A program made the translations under genes and the position numbers. From NCBI RefSeq assembly GCF_000002985.6, contig NC_003282.8, positions 2,418,001 to 2,482,000 on the forward strand: a DNA stretch of 64,000 nucleotides, in the 5' to 3' direction. Source of the stretch: Caenorhabditis elegans (taxonomy: Eukaryota > Nematoda > Chromadorea > Rhabditida > Rhabditidae). Numbering within the stretch: the first letter of the stretch is position 1; each line of letters begins with the position of its first letter. This document shows positions 24,501 through 36,500 of the stretch, one piece after another. The notes beneath the pieces are model-generated. The model made no database searches. It saw only the letters and a program-made list of their open reading frames with translations, and was not told the DNA's origin.

Positions 24501-27500
24501 GCCACCAACTTCAAAAAAAAACGCTGCAACTTGGCGGAAAATCAGCTTTTTTTGAATTTTTAAAAAATCAATCGATTTGTAATTTAATTTTCTTCGTTTT
24601 TAGTGTAATTGTGCAAAACTTTTTGTTAAATAAAAAATCTTAAAATGAAAAATTTACCCCTAACAGAATCCGTCTCCCGATCCTTTGAAATATTCTCCAC
24701 CGTACTGCTCTCCGCAAGCTTCACTGGTGTCTTTCCATGTCCCATGCCACGTAGGTACAGAAGCCGTTTGTTATTTTCCCGCAGAGCCTGCAGAAGCTTT
24801 TCCTTGAGCCGACATTCCAGCTGGCGGCTCCGTTTTTCACGTGGCACTGACCAGTGGAGCTCACATGCCACTGCCATCATGTTTTTAGTTTCAAACCAGC
24901 GGTCTATCTCGTGAATGACGTCATCACCGATTTCCTGAGTTTTTGGCAACATAAAAAAATCTCAAAATTTGCTTTTTTTATGCTCAGATTTTTTTCTTTT
25001 TTTTTCTCACAAAAAACTGTTTTCATTTACATTTTTGAATTCAGCTTATTATGAGCTTTAAATTTAAAAATCTTTGGTCCCACCACGAAAACTACAGTAA
25101 CCCAGTCATGATTATACTTAAATCAAAGCTCTCAGCGAGCTGAATTCAAAAATAAAAAGTATTTATTGAATTTGCCAATAAATTTTTAGATTTTGAAGAA
25201 ACAGTTAAAAAAAAAAGTTACCTCAAATCCCCGATCTTTGGCCTCAAAAACCGTGGTGATCATTTTTGTTTTGTAGATGTGTGATCTCATAAATTTATCA
25301 ATAGGATCCTCATCTTCCGGCTCAGCTGCCAAATTGGATAAAGTCGCCGCCCGTTCAATTTTTGCGGGAAATTTCAAATTGCTCTCTGCCGCCGCCGCCA
25401 AAAGTTGGTTCGAACTTTTGTAGATAGGGTGGTGCCGGTTGCGGATATTGATTTTTGGAAAATCCTGTTTTTTGTAGTGCGTGGTACGAGGGACAGGGTC
25501 CACAAGATCTACAGTAATCCCGGGTATCGTACTCCTTAAAGGTTCTGGTACAGTAACCCCAAGAATCTTGGGTACCGTAGGGGTGTGTACAGCACTCCTC
25601 AGAGTTTGAGTTTGATGCGCAGATTCGGGTATAGTAACCCCCAGGATTCTAGGTACTGGGGATGGTGCAGTCACCCTCTGGCTGTCAGTTTGATGTGCAG
25701 GTTCTGGTACAGTAATAATTTTGGGGACCGTCGGGGAGGGTACAGCGCTCCTTGTAGTTTGACGTGCAGGTTCCTTCAACGGTACAGTACTCCTCTGGTT
25801 TGAAAATTGACGCAAAGGTACAGTATTCCGTAGACTTGTAGTTTGATGTGCAGGGTCTTCTACAGTAACCCCTGGGATTCTGGGGACAGGTGTGTTTTCA
25901 GTTAGATGTGCAGGTTCTTTAGGTTTCTGGACAGGTACCGTAACCCTCCGCTCAATCGGAATCTCGTATCCCTCTGAAGGTACCGTAGGGCTCAATTGTC
26001 TTGGACTTAGATGTGCAGGTACCGTACCCGGCGACAGCTCAGCATTTGAATAGTACCCTTGGGATTCTGAATAATCAACCGATTCACGCTTGATGTCCAG
26101 CGGGCTCAGAGAGCTCATCACAGTGTCGTCGGTAGCGTACCCGGCGGAGCCCTCATCTGAGCCTGCACCTGGTGAGCCCACACGATCATCTAAAGTTTCT
26201 GGCGGTACCACTTGAAACTTGTGTACGTACTCGTCGGAATCCGAGGAGCTTGAGCTTGATGTTGGCACGTTATCACGCCGGCTCGACGAGCTGCGCAGCT
26301 TTTTCAGCAGACTTCTTCCCAACTTCTCGAGTTTGCCCATGGAATCTGAAAACAGCTTACCGTTACATATTGGAATTGAAGAAAAGGTGTGAAAACTGCA
26401 GAGTGGGGGTTAGAGGTGGTAGTGTGATGGCCTAGAAAACTACATTGTGAAACTTCTAGTCCGTAAATTTAAATATCTTAAAGAGCTAGCGTTAAGCTAT
26501 TCAGAACAATTTTGAAAATTTAAACATCTCAATTTTAAGGCAAGTTATGACGGATTGAAGTTGGTGGCCTAACTTTTTCCAAAATTTGTGTTTCTAGGCC
26601 ATCAAGAAATAAGTAATTTTGATTTGAAGATCAAAAAGTGCACAGTTCAAAACAGTTTTCAAATTTTAAAACTGTTGACTTTCAGCCAAGTTTTAAGGGT
26701 CTGAAATTGGTGGCTTAACTTTGGATTTCTAGGCCACCAACAGTATAACTAGAAGAGCAAAAAGTGTTCAAACAACAATTCAAACTCTTTTACCACATTT
26801 GAATATTCACTTTGAGCCGAGTTATGGCGGTTTGAAGTTGGTGGCCTAGCTATTTCTAGGCCATCAACTTTGAACGGCTATAACTTCTCGGAAATTAAAT
26901 ATTTTTGACTTTCCCTAAGACAGTTTAAATCATAAGTACTTGCTCTACAGTTTATACCTTAAAAAAGTATATGTTCGAATCTGATGCCCTAGAATTGCAA
27001 ATTTCTAGGCCACCAACTTTAAACCGCTATAACTTGGCGGAAAATCAATATTTTTGAATTATTCGAAAAGCGTTAGATTTGCAAGAAGTTTTTACATTTA
27101 TTATTTTTAGTTTATCTACAGAAAATTATGCATAAAAAGTGCAGAACAAGGTATTTGTTGACGTTCAGTCAACCATTCACACAAACTGCTATTGGCAGAA
27201 TCAGAAACACCTACGCACACACACACATAACAAATACACATACAAACATTCCGGATTTTGTAACGCCCATCTTTCTTTTTTTTTTTTTTAGTATTTCGCG
27301 GCTTTTTCCTATTATCTAACTGGACAACACTTTCTGCTGCCGGACAAAACAATAATGGGATAATTGGTGGCGGGGCGGCGGAAAGTGACATGTAACTGTT
27401 CACATGTAATTAGTTATTGTACTACTATGTGATTATATGTTTCTTTAGAGAATTTGGAAAATTTTGGCATAAAAAACGCGGAAAAATCTGGGAAATTGGG

Positions 27501-30500
27501 AAAGTTACAAAAGATTTTTTAAAAAATTTTAGAAAAATTTTTTCCCAGTTTTTTTGCATAAACTTTTCGAACGATTATTGACACGTGCCAATGCCAATAC
27601 CATTCACAAAATAATTGAATATTTGCATATTTTATGAATTTCCCAGTACTGACTCCTAGCCGGCCAGCTTCACATTTTGTGACGTCACCTCGGAAAACTT
27701 AGGGTTAACTCGGCAGGCTTCAGCGTTATCAAAAAGTTGTCAACTAATAAAATGTGCGAAATAATATTTAAATTATTTTGCTAGTTTAAAGTTTTAAGGT
27801 AATTTTGATTGTTTTCGAGTTATGAGCCTTCAAACTTTTAATAAAAATAATTTTATAAAAAAAATGAACGTGCTATTTTTTTGCCGAAAAGTGCCAATAT
27901 TTCCGAATCTGAAAAAGGTATAAAAAAAATGTTAACTGATAAATTGTTGCTCACATAATTGGCTACATTTTGCCAATTGGCAATTTTATTGTAGCTCCAT
28001 TAACGTATTAGTTATGCGCCTTTAAATCAAAAAATTAAAAAACTCAAAAATTTTAATTTTTGAAAGAAATTCCATTTTTTTAAATCAGGGGGAAGGCATG
28101 AAAAAGTCATAAACTGAAAAAATATTGATGTCATATACACCATTATCTTCCAAATTGGCAATTTTTTGTAGCTCCGCCCCCTTCTTGGTTATGCGCCTTT
28201 AAACAGTCAGTTCCAAAAAACTCAAAATTCAGAATTTGAAAAAAAACGGAGATTTTTTCAAATCTAAGAGAGGTAGGAAACATTTATTATTTAACAAAAC
28301 ACTTTTCACAAGTTAAGCTACATTTTGTTATTTGAAAATTCTACTCTAGCTCCGCCCCCTTCTTGACTATGCGCCTTTAAATCTTCAAATTCAAAAACCA
28401 TCAAACTTTGAAAATACTCGTATTTCAAATTTTACATAAGTTATCAAAAAGTAGTCAACTAACAAAATGTTGCTCACATATTTTTCTAATATATATATAT
28501 ATATATAACTCCGCCCAATTCTTGGTTATGCGCCTTTAAAAAGTCTAAGCTGTGTGTTTGTGCCAAACAAAAAAACATACCAAAAAAATATGTGAATTAG
28601 AGTGCCAAAGTGAAGACTAAAAATATAGAAAATAATAAAAATGTCTAAAAAAAACTTTCTTTGAGCTCCGAGAATATCGTTTATCGGTTTTTATCACAGA
28701 GAGGTAAATTGACTCCACGAGAAAAGGGAGTCTATTGGTGGGAATCTCTGTGAGAGATCTGAATGATCATACACTTTTTATTAGTTAAATAATGTTCGGA
28801 GCAAGTTTTTGAGCAGCAAATGAAATAATTGGAAAAATCTCAAGTGAATCACAATGTAATGGAAGGGGTAAGTGATATTGGGGCGAACGGCAGGGGTTGA
28901 ACAAATAGATACTTTTGAGAGAAATTTCAAGGAAACATTTATCATATGATGATACGGAACTATATTATATCAGAGATTGAGGTGCTAATTAAAATTTCGT
29001 TTTTTTTCAATTATAATGGCCCTAACAAGAAGCGCTAACAAGGCGGCAATTGCGGTTCGGCAATTTTTTTTTTGAAAATCGGTAAATTGCCGGTTTGCCG
29101 ATTCGCCGGTTTGCCGATTTGTCGGAAATTTTCATTTTCGGCAAATTGCCAATTTGCCGTTTGCCGGATATCAGATTTGCCGTAAATGTTTAGAGGGATT
29201 TTTCATAAGACGGCAACACTTAAAACTGTGCCTTTTTGAAATGTTTTCCCGTTTTCTTAAGATATAGAATTTGCCTACTTTTTAAAATAGATGTAGGAAC
29301 ATTTATAGGATGTGTACAATTTTGCGGATTGGAATTGAAATTTCGAAATTTCCAAAAAAAAAGTGCAAAACTACAATTTGCCGTTATTGCGACAAATTCG
29401 GCAAATAGGCAGTTTGCCGGGAAATTTAAATCCGGAATTTTGCCGATTTGCCGCATTGCCGGAAAAAATCGTTTGCCACCCACACACCTGGCTTTAACTA
29501 CGCGGGGAGAAGAGCTATGAAAAAGTTGCTAACAGACAAATTGTTCAGAATGAAATTAGCTACAAAATTTCCGTAGACAAATTTTTGATAACTCTAACAG
29601 TTAGGGAGTTACAGTCGTTAAAAGCTAGTCTCCGCAGAAAATGTAACTATTGAAAAATTTCTGCGCTTCCACTCACTTTTGACAGCCTATAACTTCGCAG
29701 AAAGTGACGTAATCACAAATTTATCAATTGACAAAATGCTGAAAATTTAATTTTCTAAAAATGTTCAGTTGACAACATTTTTATAACTCCTAATATTTTT
29801 GAGCTATGCGCCTTTAAACATTTTCACAAACTAAACGAAAGTTCAAGCAATTTCTCTTTTCCACACTATATTAGGCAATTAAAAGTTGGAAATATTTTGA
29901 AACAATTTTCCAGATTTCAGCAAAAAAAAGAGACGCAGGGTGACAAAATATCACATTTTCCAAAAAAAAAAAAGCAAAACAGTAAACTTTAAAACTACTC
30001 TGTATTTTTTTAATAAAAATCCAAAAAAAAAAGTGTGATTAGCCACACAGAGAGCGTTACAAAGGAAGTGAGCCACCCGGGCAGGATGGAAAGAGCACAC
30101 ACACACACACGGAGTTTTTGTTAAAGAGCCTCCGATATCACTTGAGAATATCTCAACGGACATTCTTTGTTTGTTCATGTTTAGCTGCTAGAGATCCCTA
30201 CAGGAAAAAAAAATTAGTGGAGCATGTGATCTTTTGAAAACAAAATGGGATTTCACATAGGTTTTTGCAAACAAACACCTTCGCAACTAACTCATAATTT
30301 AAGTAATCAATAAATTGTCAACTAACAAAATGTTAAGCACAAAATTTGCTACAAATTGTTAGTAGACAAATTTTTGATAGCTTAGTCCTCCGCGGAGTTA
30401 CATGCGTTCAAAGTAGAGGTACTCTGTGACAGCGCTCCTGGTGTCTGCGTCTCTTGGAACACGTTTAGCCTCTTGAAAAGCAAAGTTTTAAAACATTTGT

Positions 30501-33500
30501 TAGTTGATAAAATGTTGAGCATAAATTTTGCAACAAATTGTTAGTCGCCAACTTTTTGATACCTTTGATTTTCGCAGAAATAGAAACGTTTTAAGTATAC
30601 GTTATACGTAGTCTCTGAGTGAAAGAGAGCGCCTGGTTTCTGCGTGTATTTAAATTTCTGTGGCTTCTTGGAAATTGAAGTTAACAAACAGTTGTTGGTT
30701 AATAAAATGTTAAGCATAAAATTTTCTACAAATTATTAGTTGAGACGTTTTTGATTCCTTTAATTTCCGGTGAGCTATAGGCGTTTGAAGAAAGTATATC
30801 AAAGCGCGCACGTCAACTTAAACTCCTGTATCTCCACGGAAGATTAAGTTGTCTAGAAATTATTTATTATCGAATTGTTAAGTATAAAATTTGCCACAAA
30901 TTGTTAGTTGAAAATTTTCCGATAACTCTATTCACCGCGGAGTTACTTGCTATCAAAGCAGAGGTGTTCGCAGTGCAGAGGGCGCGCGCAGAGTCAGCGT
31001 CTACTTAAACTCCTGCATCTCCACAGAAGATCAAATTGTCTGGAAATTTTTTATTATCGAATTGTTAAGCATAAAATTTGCCACAAACTGCTAGTTGGCA
31101 ATTTTCAGATAACACTATTCTCCGCGGAGCTATAGGCTTTCAAAGTAGAGGATCTCATAGAGTGTGAGAGCCGCGCGCTGTGTCGCAAAATTCAAAAACT
31201 TTCCAACAAAACACATTTTCTAAAAGTGTCTCATCAAAAACAAGTACAACACTTACACAAAATAATATAAATTGACAAAAATTGTGAACGCAACGGCACG
31301 AACAACAATAGGGAGGTCTGCTGAAAAGCGTCGAGGCGGAAGACGATTTGATAATTGGTTCCCCCTCGGGAAAAACTTACTTTTGCCTCATACAGTTTTC
31401 TCACCTTTTTCACTTTCAGCGCAGTTATTCAGTTTAAAAAAACCATGGAAATTGAACTTTTAATGATCAAAAACCTACAAGGGGGTACAAATGTACGTAA
31501 TTATTGGGTGAGTCAGTTGTAGTATAGTTTCGTTGGAAAAGAGAAAGAGAGAGAGTGGAGAGAAGTGGTTTATGGTAATTTGGTTTTATTTTCCGAGTGG
31601 AAATGTTTGAAAAAAAACAAGAAAATATTCAAAAGAGAGACGCAGAGAAGCTAGAGTACTCTCGGCGTCTGCGTCTCTCCAAGGCTCCATTTCCTCGGTG
31701 CACAAATAATATATAGCTCAGAGGAGAAAAAATATATGAAAAAGTTTTCAACTAACAATTTGTAGGAAGCTTCATGTTTAACATTTCGTTAGTTCATAAT
31801 TTTTCGATAAAATCACTCTTTGTCAAGTTAGACTGCGTTGAAAGAGAAGTTACGCAGGTAGAGAGAGTGCGCGCGCTGCTCTTCTTTCTTCAAACGCCTA
31901 TAACTCGCCGGAAGCTGGAGCTATCAAAAACTTGTCAACTACCAATTTGTAGCAAATTTTATGCTTAACATTTTATCAACAGCAAATTTTTTGATAACTT
32001 CCACTTCCAAGGAGCTACAGTGGTTTGAAGAGACGCAGATACCACGCGCGCTCTCACACTCTGGGCCTTCGCCTCTATTTTGAAAGCTGATAACAAAAAG
32101 TGGAGTTATCAAAAAATTATCAACTGACAAATTGAAGTATATTTTATGCTTAACACTTTGCCAGTTAGCTTTACTTTCCACGACGCTACAGGCGTTGAAA
32201 ATTACTCATATCCGCGCCAGCTCTCACTCTCCGCTACTTCTTCTTCATTTTGAAAGCCAGTTACTCTGCGGAAAATAGAGCTATCAAAAAGTTGTTAACT
32301 AAAAATTTGTAGGAAATTTTATGCCGAATAGTTAATTAGTTGACAAATGCTTAATATGTTTACTTTCCAAGAAGCTACACTAGTTTGAAAAATTCTGAGA
32401 ATCTCGAAAACCAAGAAACCTACAGACTTATTCAACTAGTTTCTTTCACTAAGATGACTCATTATTATGAATAGAAAAAGGGAAAATAAGTGAAAACTTA
32501 TTCTGAAAAACTTTCTGTGGAAGGGAGGTCCAAGAAAAAAGTTGATGGTGGAAGGTAACAAATCAAAGGAAATGGGCGAAGAATGGGAAGAGAGGGAGAA
32601 GTCAAATAGGCGGAACGTATTCAGGGGGATTTGAAAGATTAAGGTAAGGTTTAATTGGGATGTTCCGAAAGGGGTTTTTTCTTTGCAAAAAAATTTTTTT
32701 TGGAATTTTGTTAAGACACTTGTAAATTACAAAAGTTAAAGGCCCAATGGACAATTTGTCCAAAAAAAAGTTGCTTAATTTAAAGGCGCATAACTCCTTG
32801 AGATTCAAAGGAACAAAAATTTTGTCAACTAGAAATTTAAACAAAATTTCATGCTCAGAATTTTGTTAATAACAACTTTTTGATACATTTTTTACTTCAG
32901 CACTAGGGCTTTAAAGACGCATAACTCCGTTAATTTGAACGATACTAAAATTTTGTTAACTAACAATTTGTGACAAATTTTATGTTTAACATTTTGTCAG
33001 TTAAAAATATTTTGATAACTCTAAAACCCAATAAGTTATTCAAGTTTGAAAAAACATCAAAATATGTTTTAAAAAAATTTCAAAACTCGAAAAAAAACCG
33101 TCTGTAGTTTATAATATTTACCAACAAAAGAATGGTTCCAAATCCGCATTTTCTTCTCCAAGTTTGGGCAAAAAGGTGTTCAAGTGTTTGATTTAATGCA
33201 ACTATCTGCCCCCCCCCCCCCCAACACATTTTTCAAGTACTTCTCTCCTCCCGGGAGGAAGGAACAAGGAACATACCCGTATATTTGTCCAGAGGTCTCA
33301 CGGCACCAGATTGCACACAGTTGGCACAATAAACTGCAACTTTTTTGGCATTTTATTGAGATTAAAAGAGTAGAAAAAAAAGAGATGGAAGTTGATAAAC
33401 AAGTATAAGTTTTTAAAACTAAAAAATTAGGTCTTAAACTTCAAAAGTTTCAAAAACTATATAAAAATTCGAATTCTCCATGCAAAATTACCCCATCACC

Positions 33501-36500
33501 TCACTTTACAGAAAAATTGTGGTCATGGGGTACAGTACCTCCCCTTCAGTCGGTGCCGGCGGTGATTGCGTACCCGGCACCCGATCTGACGACACTTTGC
33601 ACAAAAATCACAGAGATCGGGTTTTAGGGTAATTTTTACATGGAAAACTCAACATTAGGCCAAAAAAAAAGAGACATTTCAAAGTATAGGTCAAATCATT
33701 TGCGGAAAAAAGAGGAGGACAGACAACAAGTGACTGATCGAATTAGGTGAAGAGGTGTCAAAAAAGTGATAGGTGTTCCAAATTGTTGTGCGGTTCCGGT
33801 AGTAGTGAGATATGTATTTATGAAGAAGGAGAAACACACGGAATTGGAGAGCTGGAGGACTTGTCCTATAAACTACTATAATTTTACGAAGAGAGGCAAA
33901 ATGTAGCAAATTGTATGCTTAAAATTTTGTCAATTGGAAATTTTTTGATAATTAAATTTTAGACTAAGTTGTGAGGCTTTTAAACAAACAAGTGAAGTTA
34001 CCTTATCAACTTTGCATAATTAGTTTACAATTTTTGGAATTGCTTATAGTTTTCAAGATATGTCCTCTGCTAGAAAGGGTACTGTAGAATATTTTAAAGC
34101 TTTATCAAAAATGCAATAATTTTTTTATGATGACGAACACTACTCGGACAGGTTTGGCACATAGTGATGAAGCTGAGAAAACACTCACTTCACTAGATCC
34201 CAAGAGCAAATAAACACTTCTAGGCGCCACCTTTTTTCGATAAATTGCTGTAACTCGGTAGGAATTGGAGCTAGAAAAAAGTTGTCAACTAATAAAATGT
34301 AGGAAATTTTTAACTGATTATTTTTGTTAGTTGACAAATTTTTGATACCTCAGCTCTCCGAAGAGTTGAGCGCGAAACAAAAAAAGCAATAAAGTCTCTA
34401 GTGTGAGCAAGATTTTTTATTTTTTCGAAATAAATTCAATCCAAATACAGTTATGCAGTTTTATGAGTAATTCCAAAACAAACACAAATTTATGGCGCAT
34501 TTTTTTGTGACCTCAACGCGTACGTTTTGGCTATCAATATTGACTTTGAAACTAAATGTCGTAAACACGAACGGCTTAAACCTTTTTTTTCCCTTTTTTT
34601 GTGAGGTTTTGTACAGTCGTATTTTTCTGAAAACCAAAAATTTCAAAAAAAAAGTTGTTAACTAGCACCATAAAATGTTCTACATTTTGTTAGTTAATAC
34701 CTTTTCGTAACAAATTCGGCTTCTGAGTTACGATGTCATATTAGGAAGGTTGTTTCAAAACCACTGTACCTTGACAAATGCTTGAGTTCTAAAATATTGT
34801 CAATTAAAAAACTGTAGAGCATAAAATTTACTATATTTTAGTAGTTAGCAACTTTTTTGTAACATAATCCGTTTTTGAGTTATAGCCGTTCTAAGAAAGG
34901 TTGGTGAGTGGAGGGTCTGCATATTCTTAAAATCCCTGTACCACATTGGAAACTGAAGATATCAAAAAAGTATACAAATTGTAGTCCATAAAATTTCCTA
35001 TATTTTCTTTCTTAAAATTTTTCTGTCAATCCTCACCTAAATTGAGTTATACTAGTTCTAACAAATGAAGAAGCTCCGGGGGCTGCCCTTTTCCCTCCAT
35101 AACTCAAAGAATACAGAAAACTAATAAAGTAAAAACTAATCAATACAAAAAAGGTGAAAATTAATATTAAAAAATTCCACAAAAACAAAACGCCAGAACA
35201 GACCATATGAAACCGGTGCAAGTGATAAGCAGGCGGAAAACTTGAATGTTTGCTCAAGGTTTTTATTTTCTTCGATTCACTTTGTTCCCGGCCGGTCAGA
35301 ATGAAATGGTGTAGAAAATGCGGGGATGACCTTATGGAAATCATCTGTGAATACCTGCGGGGGCGGATCACACTTGTTGAAAAAAGAAAAAAAAGAGGTT
35401 TTGCGACAATAGGATTAGTAAGAGGGAAGGTTATGCTAACAACAAATACCTATTGACACCTGTTGACAAAAGGTGAAGTACTGTAGGATTACTGTAGGAT
35501 TATTGTAAAACTACTGTAGAACTACTGTAGAGTTAGCTTAAAACTTGAATTGATTACTGTACTAAATTATCGAATAACATGTTTTTCGGTTTGCCAATTT
35601 TGAGTTAAATTTTGGATAGTTTATTTTGGTTTCGGATGGGAGTGCTGTAAGGGTAGAAAAAGGGCAATGTAGGATTACTGTATTGTTACTGTATGGTTAC
35701 TGTAGAGTTACTACAAGATTACTGTGGGAGTACTGTATGATTACTGTCTGGATACTGTAGGAGTACTGTAGAATTACTGTAGACTTACACAAAACTACCT
35801 TAGCGCAAGGGTACTGTACGGTTACTGAAGGATGACTGTAGGATTTCTATAGGAGTATTGTAGGTTACTGTAGGAGTACTGTAGGGTTACTGTAGAGTTT
35901 CTATGCAAGCATTGTAGGGTTACTGTAGGATTACTAAACGCATTGTGTGGGGGCTTTGTAGGGGTATTGTAGGATTACTGTAGGGTTACTGTAGAGTTAC
36001 TACAGGATTACTGTTGGAGTACTGTAGGGATACTGTTGGGTCACTGTAACGTAAATGTAGTGGTACTGTAGATTTTTTTAGTCTTAGAATCAAGTACTTT
36101 AGAGACACTGTTGAATTACTGTAGCCACCCGAATTTTCCTAAATAGGGTACTGTACCTGATTACATGTTTTCCCACAATATTTGTTCACAGGTTTGTCGT
36201 CACGACGTGAAAAATGAGAAACTTGGTTTAGGTTTGTTAAAATACGCAATAATCGCAAAAATAAATAAAACGGAAAAATGTTCGAAAAAATTTGGAAAAA
36301 AAAATAGTTTTCAAAAATTTTTTATGTGGAGCTCCTGAGATGTCTCCAAATTTTCACATACCGTATACTCGCTTCTCTCCTCAAAATCAATCGGCTTCAC
36401 CACAAAAATGTCGCCGGAATCCTTGTCGACTGCGAAAATTGGCTCTTTTTCTGAGCTCAATAGGTCTTTCAAAGTGTAGACGACTTTGCCACGTGTTTTT

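Larger units (their letters stand above)
23246..36361 (-). other. 13.1-kb cadherin intron 12 hosting a nested gene
   Basis: Both borders fit cadherin splicing in phase 0 (donor GTATGT after ACG at 36362; acceptor TTTTCAG before CTT at 23245). Everything between is intron for the cadherin. It contains a complete gene at 23477-26340 plus blocks of two hairpin repeat families and a TACTGTA minisatellite. 23249-23476 between the exon and the nested gene is A/T homopolymer-rich and non-coding. Confidence 0.85.

Noticed and set aside
23573..24934. Joining the nested gene's exons into the cadherin
   Set aside because: No donor in 23477-23748 joins 23245 in frame except weak GAG|GTTTTG, whereas 36362 to 23245 is phase 0 and continues a cadherin strand.
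35033..35371. 112-codon minus-strand frame in the large cadherin intron
   Set aside because: Hydrophobic, repetitive composition with no splice-linked neighbours; considered as a second nested gene but unsupported.
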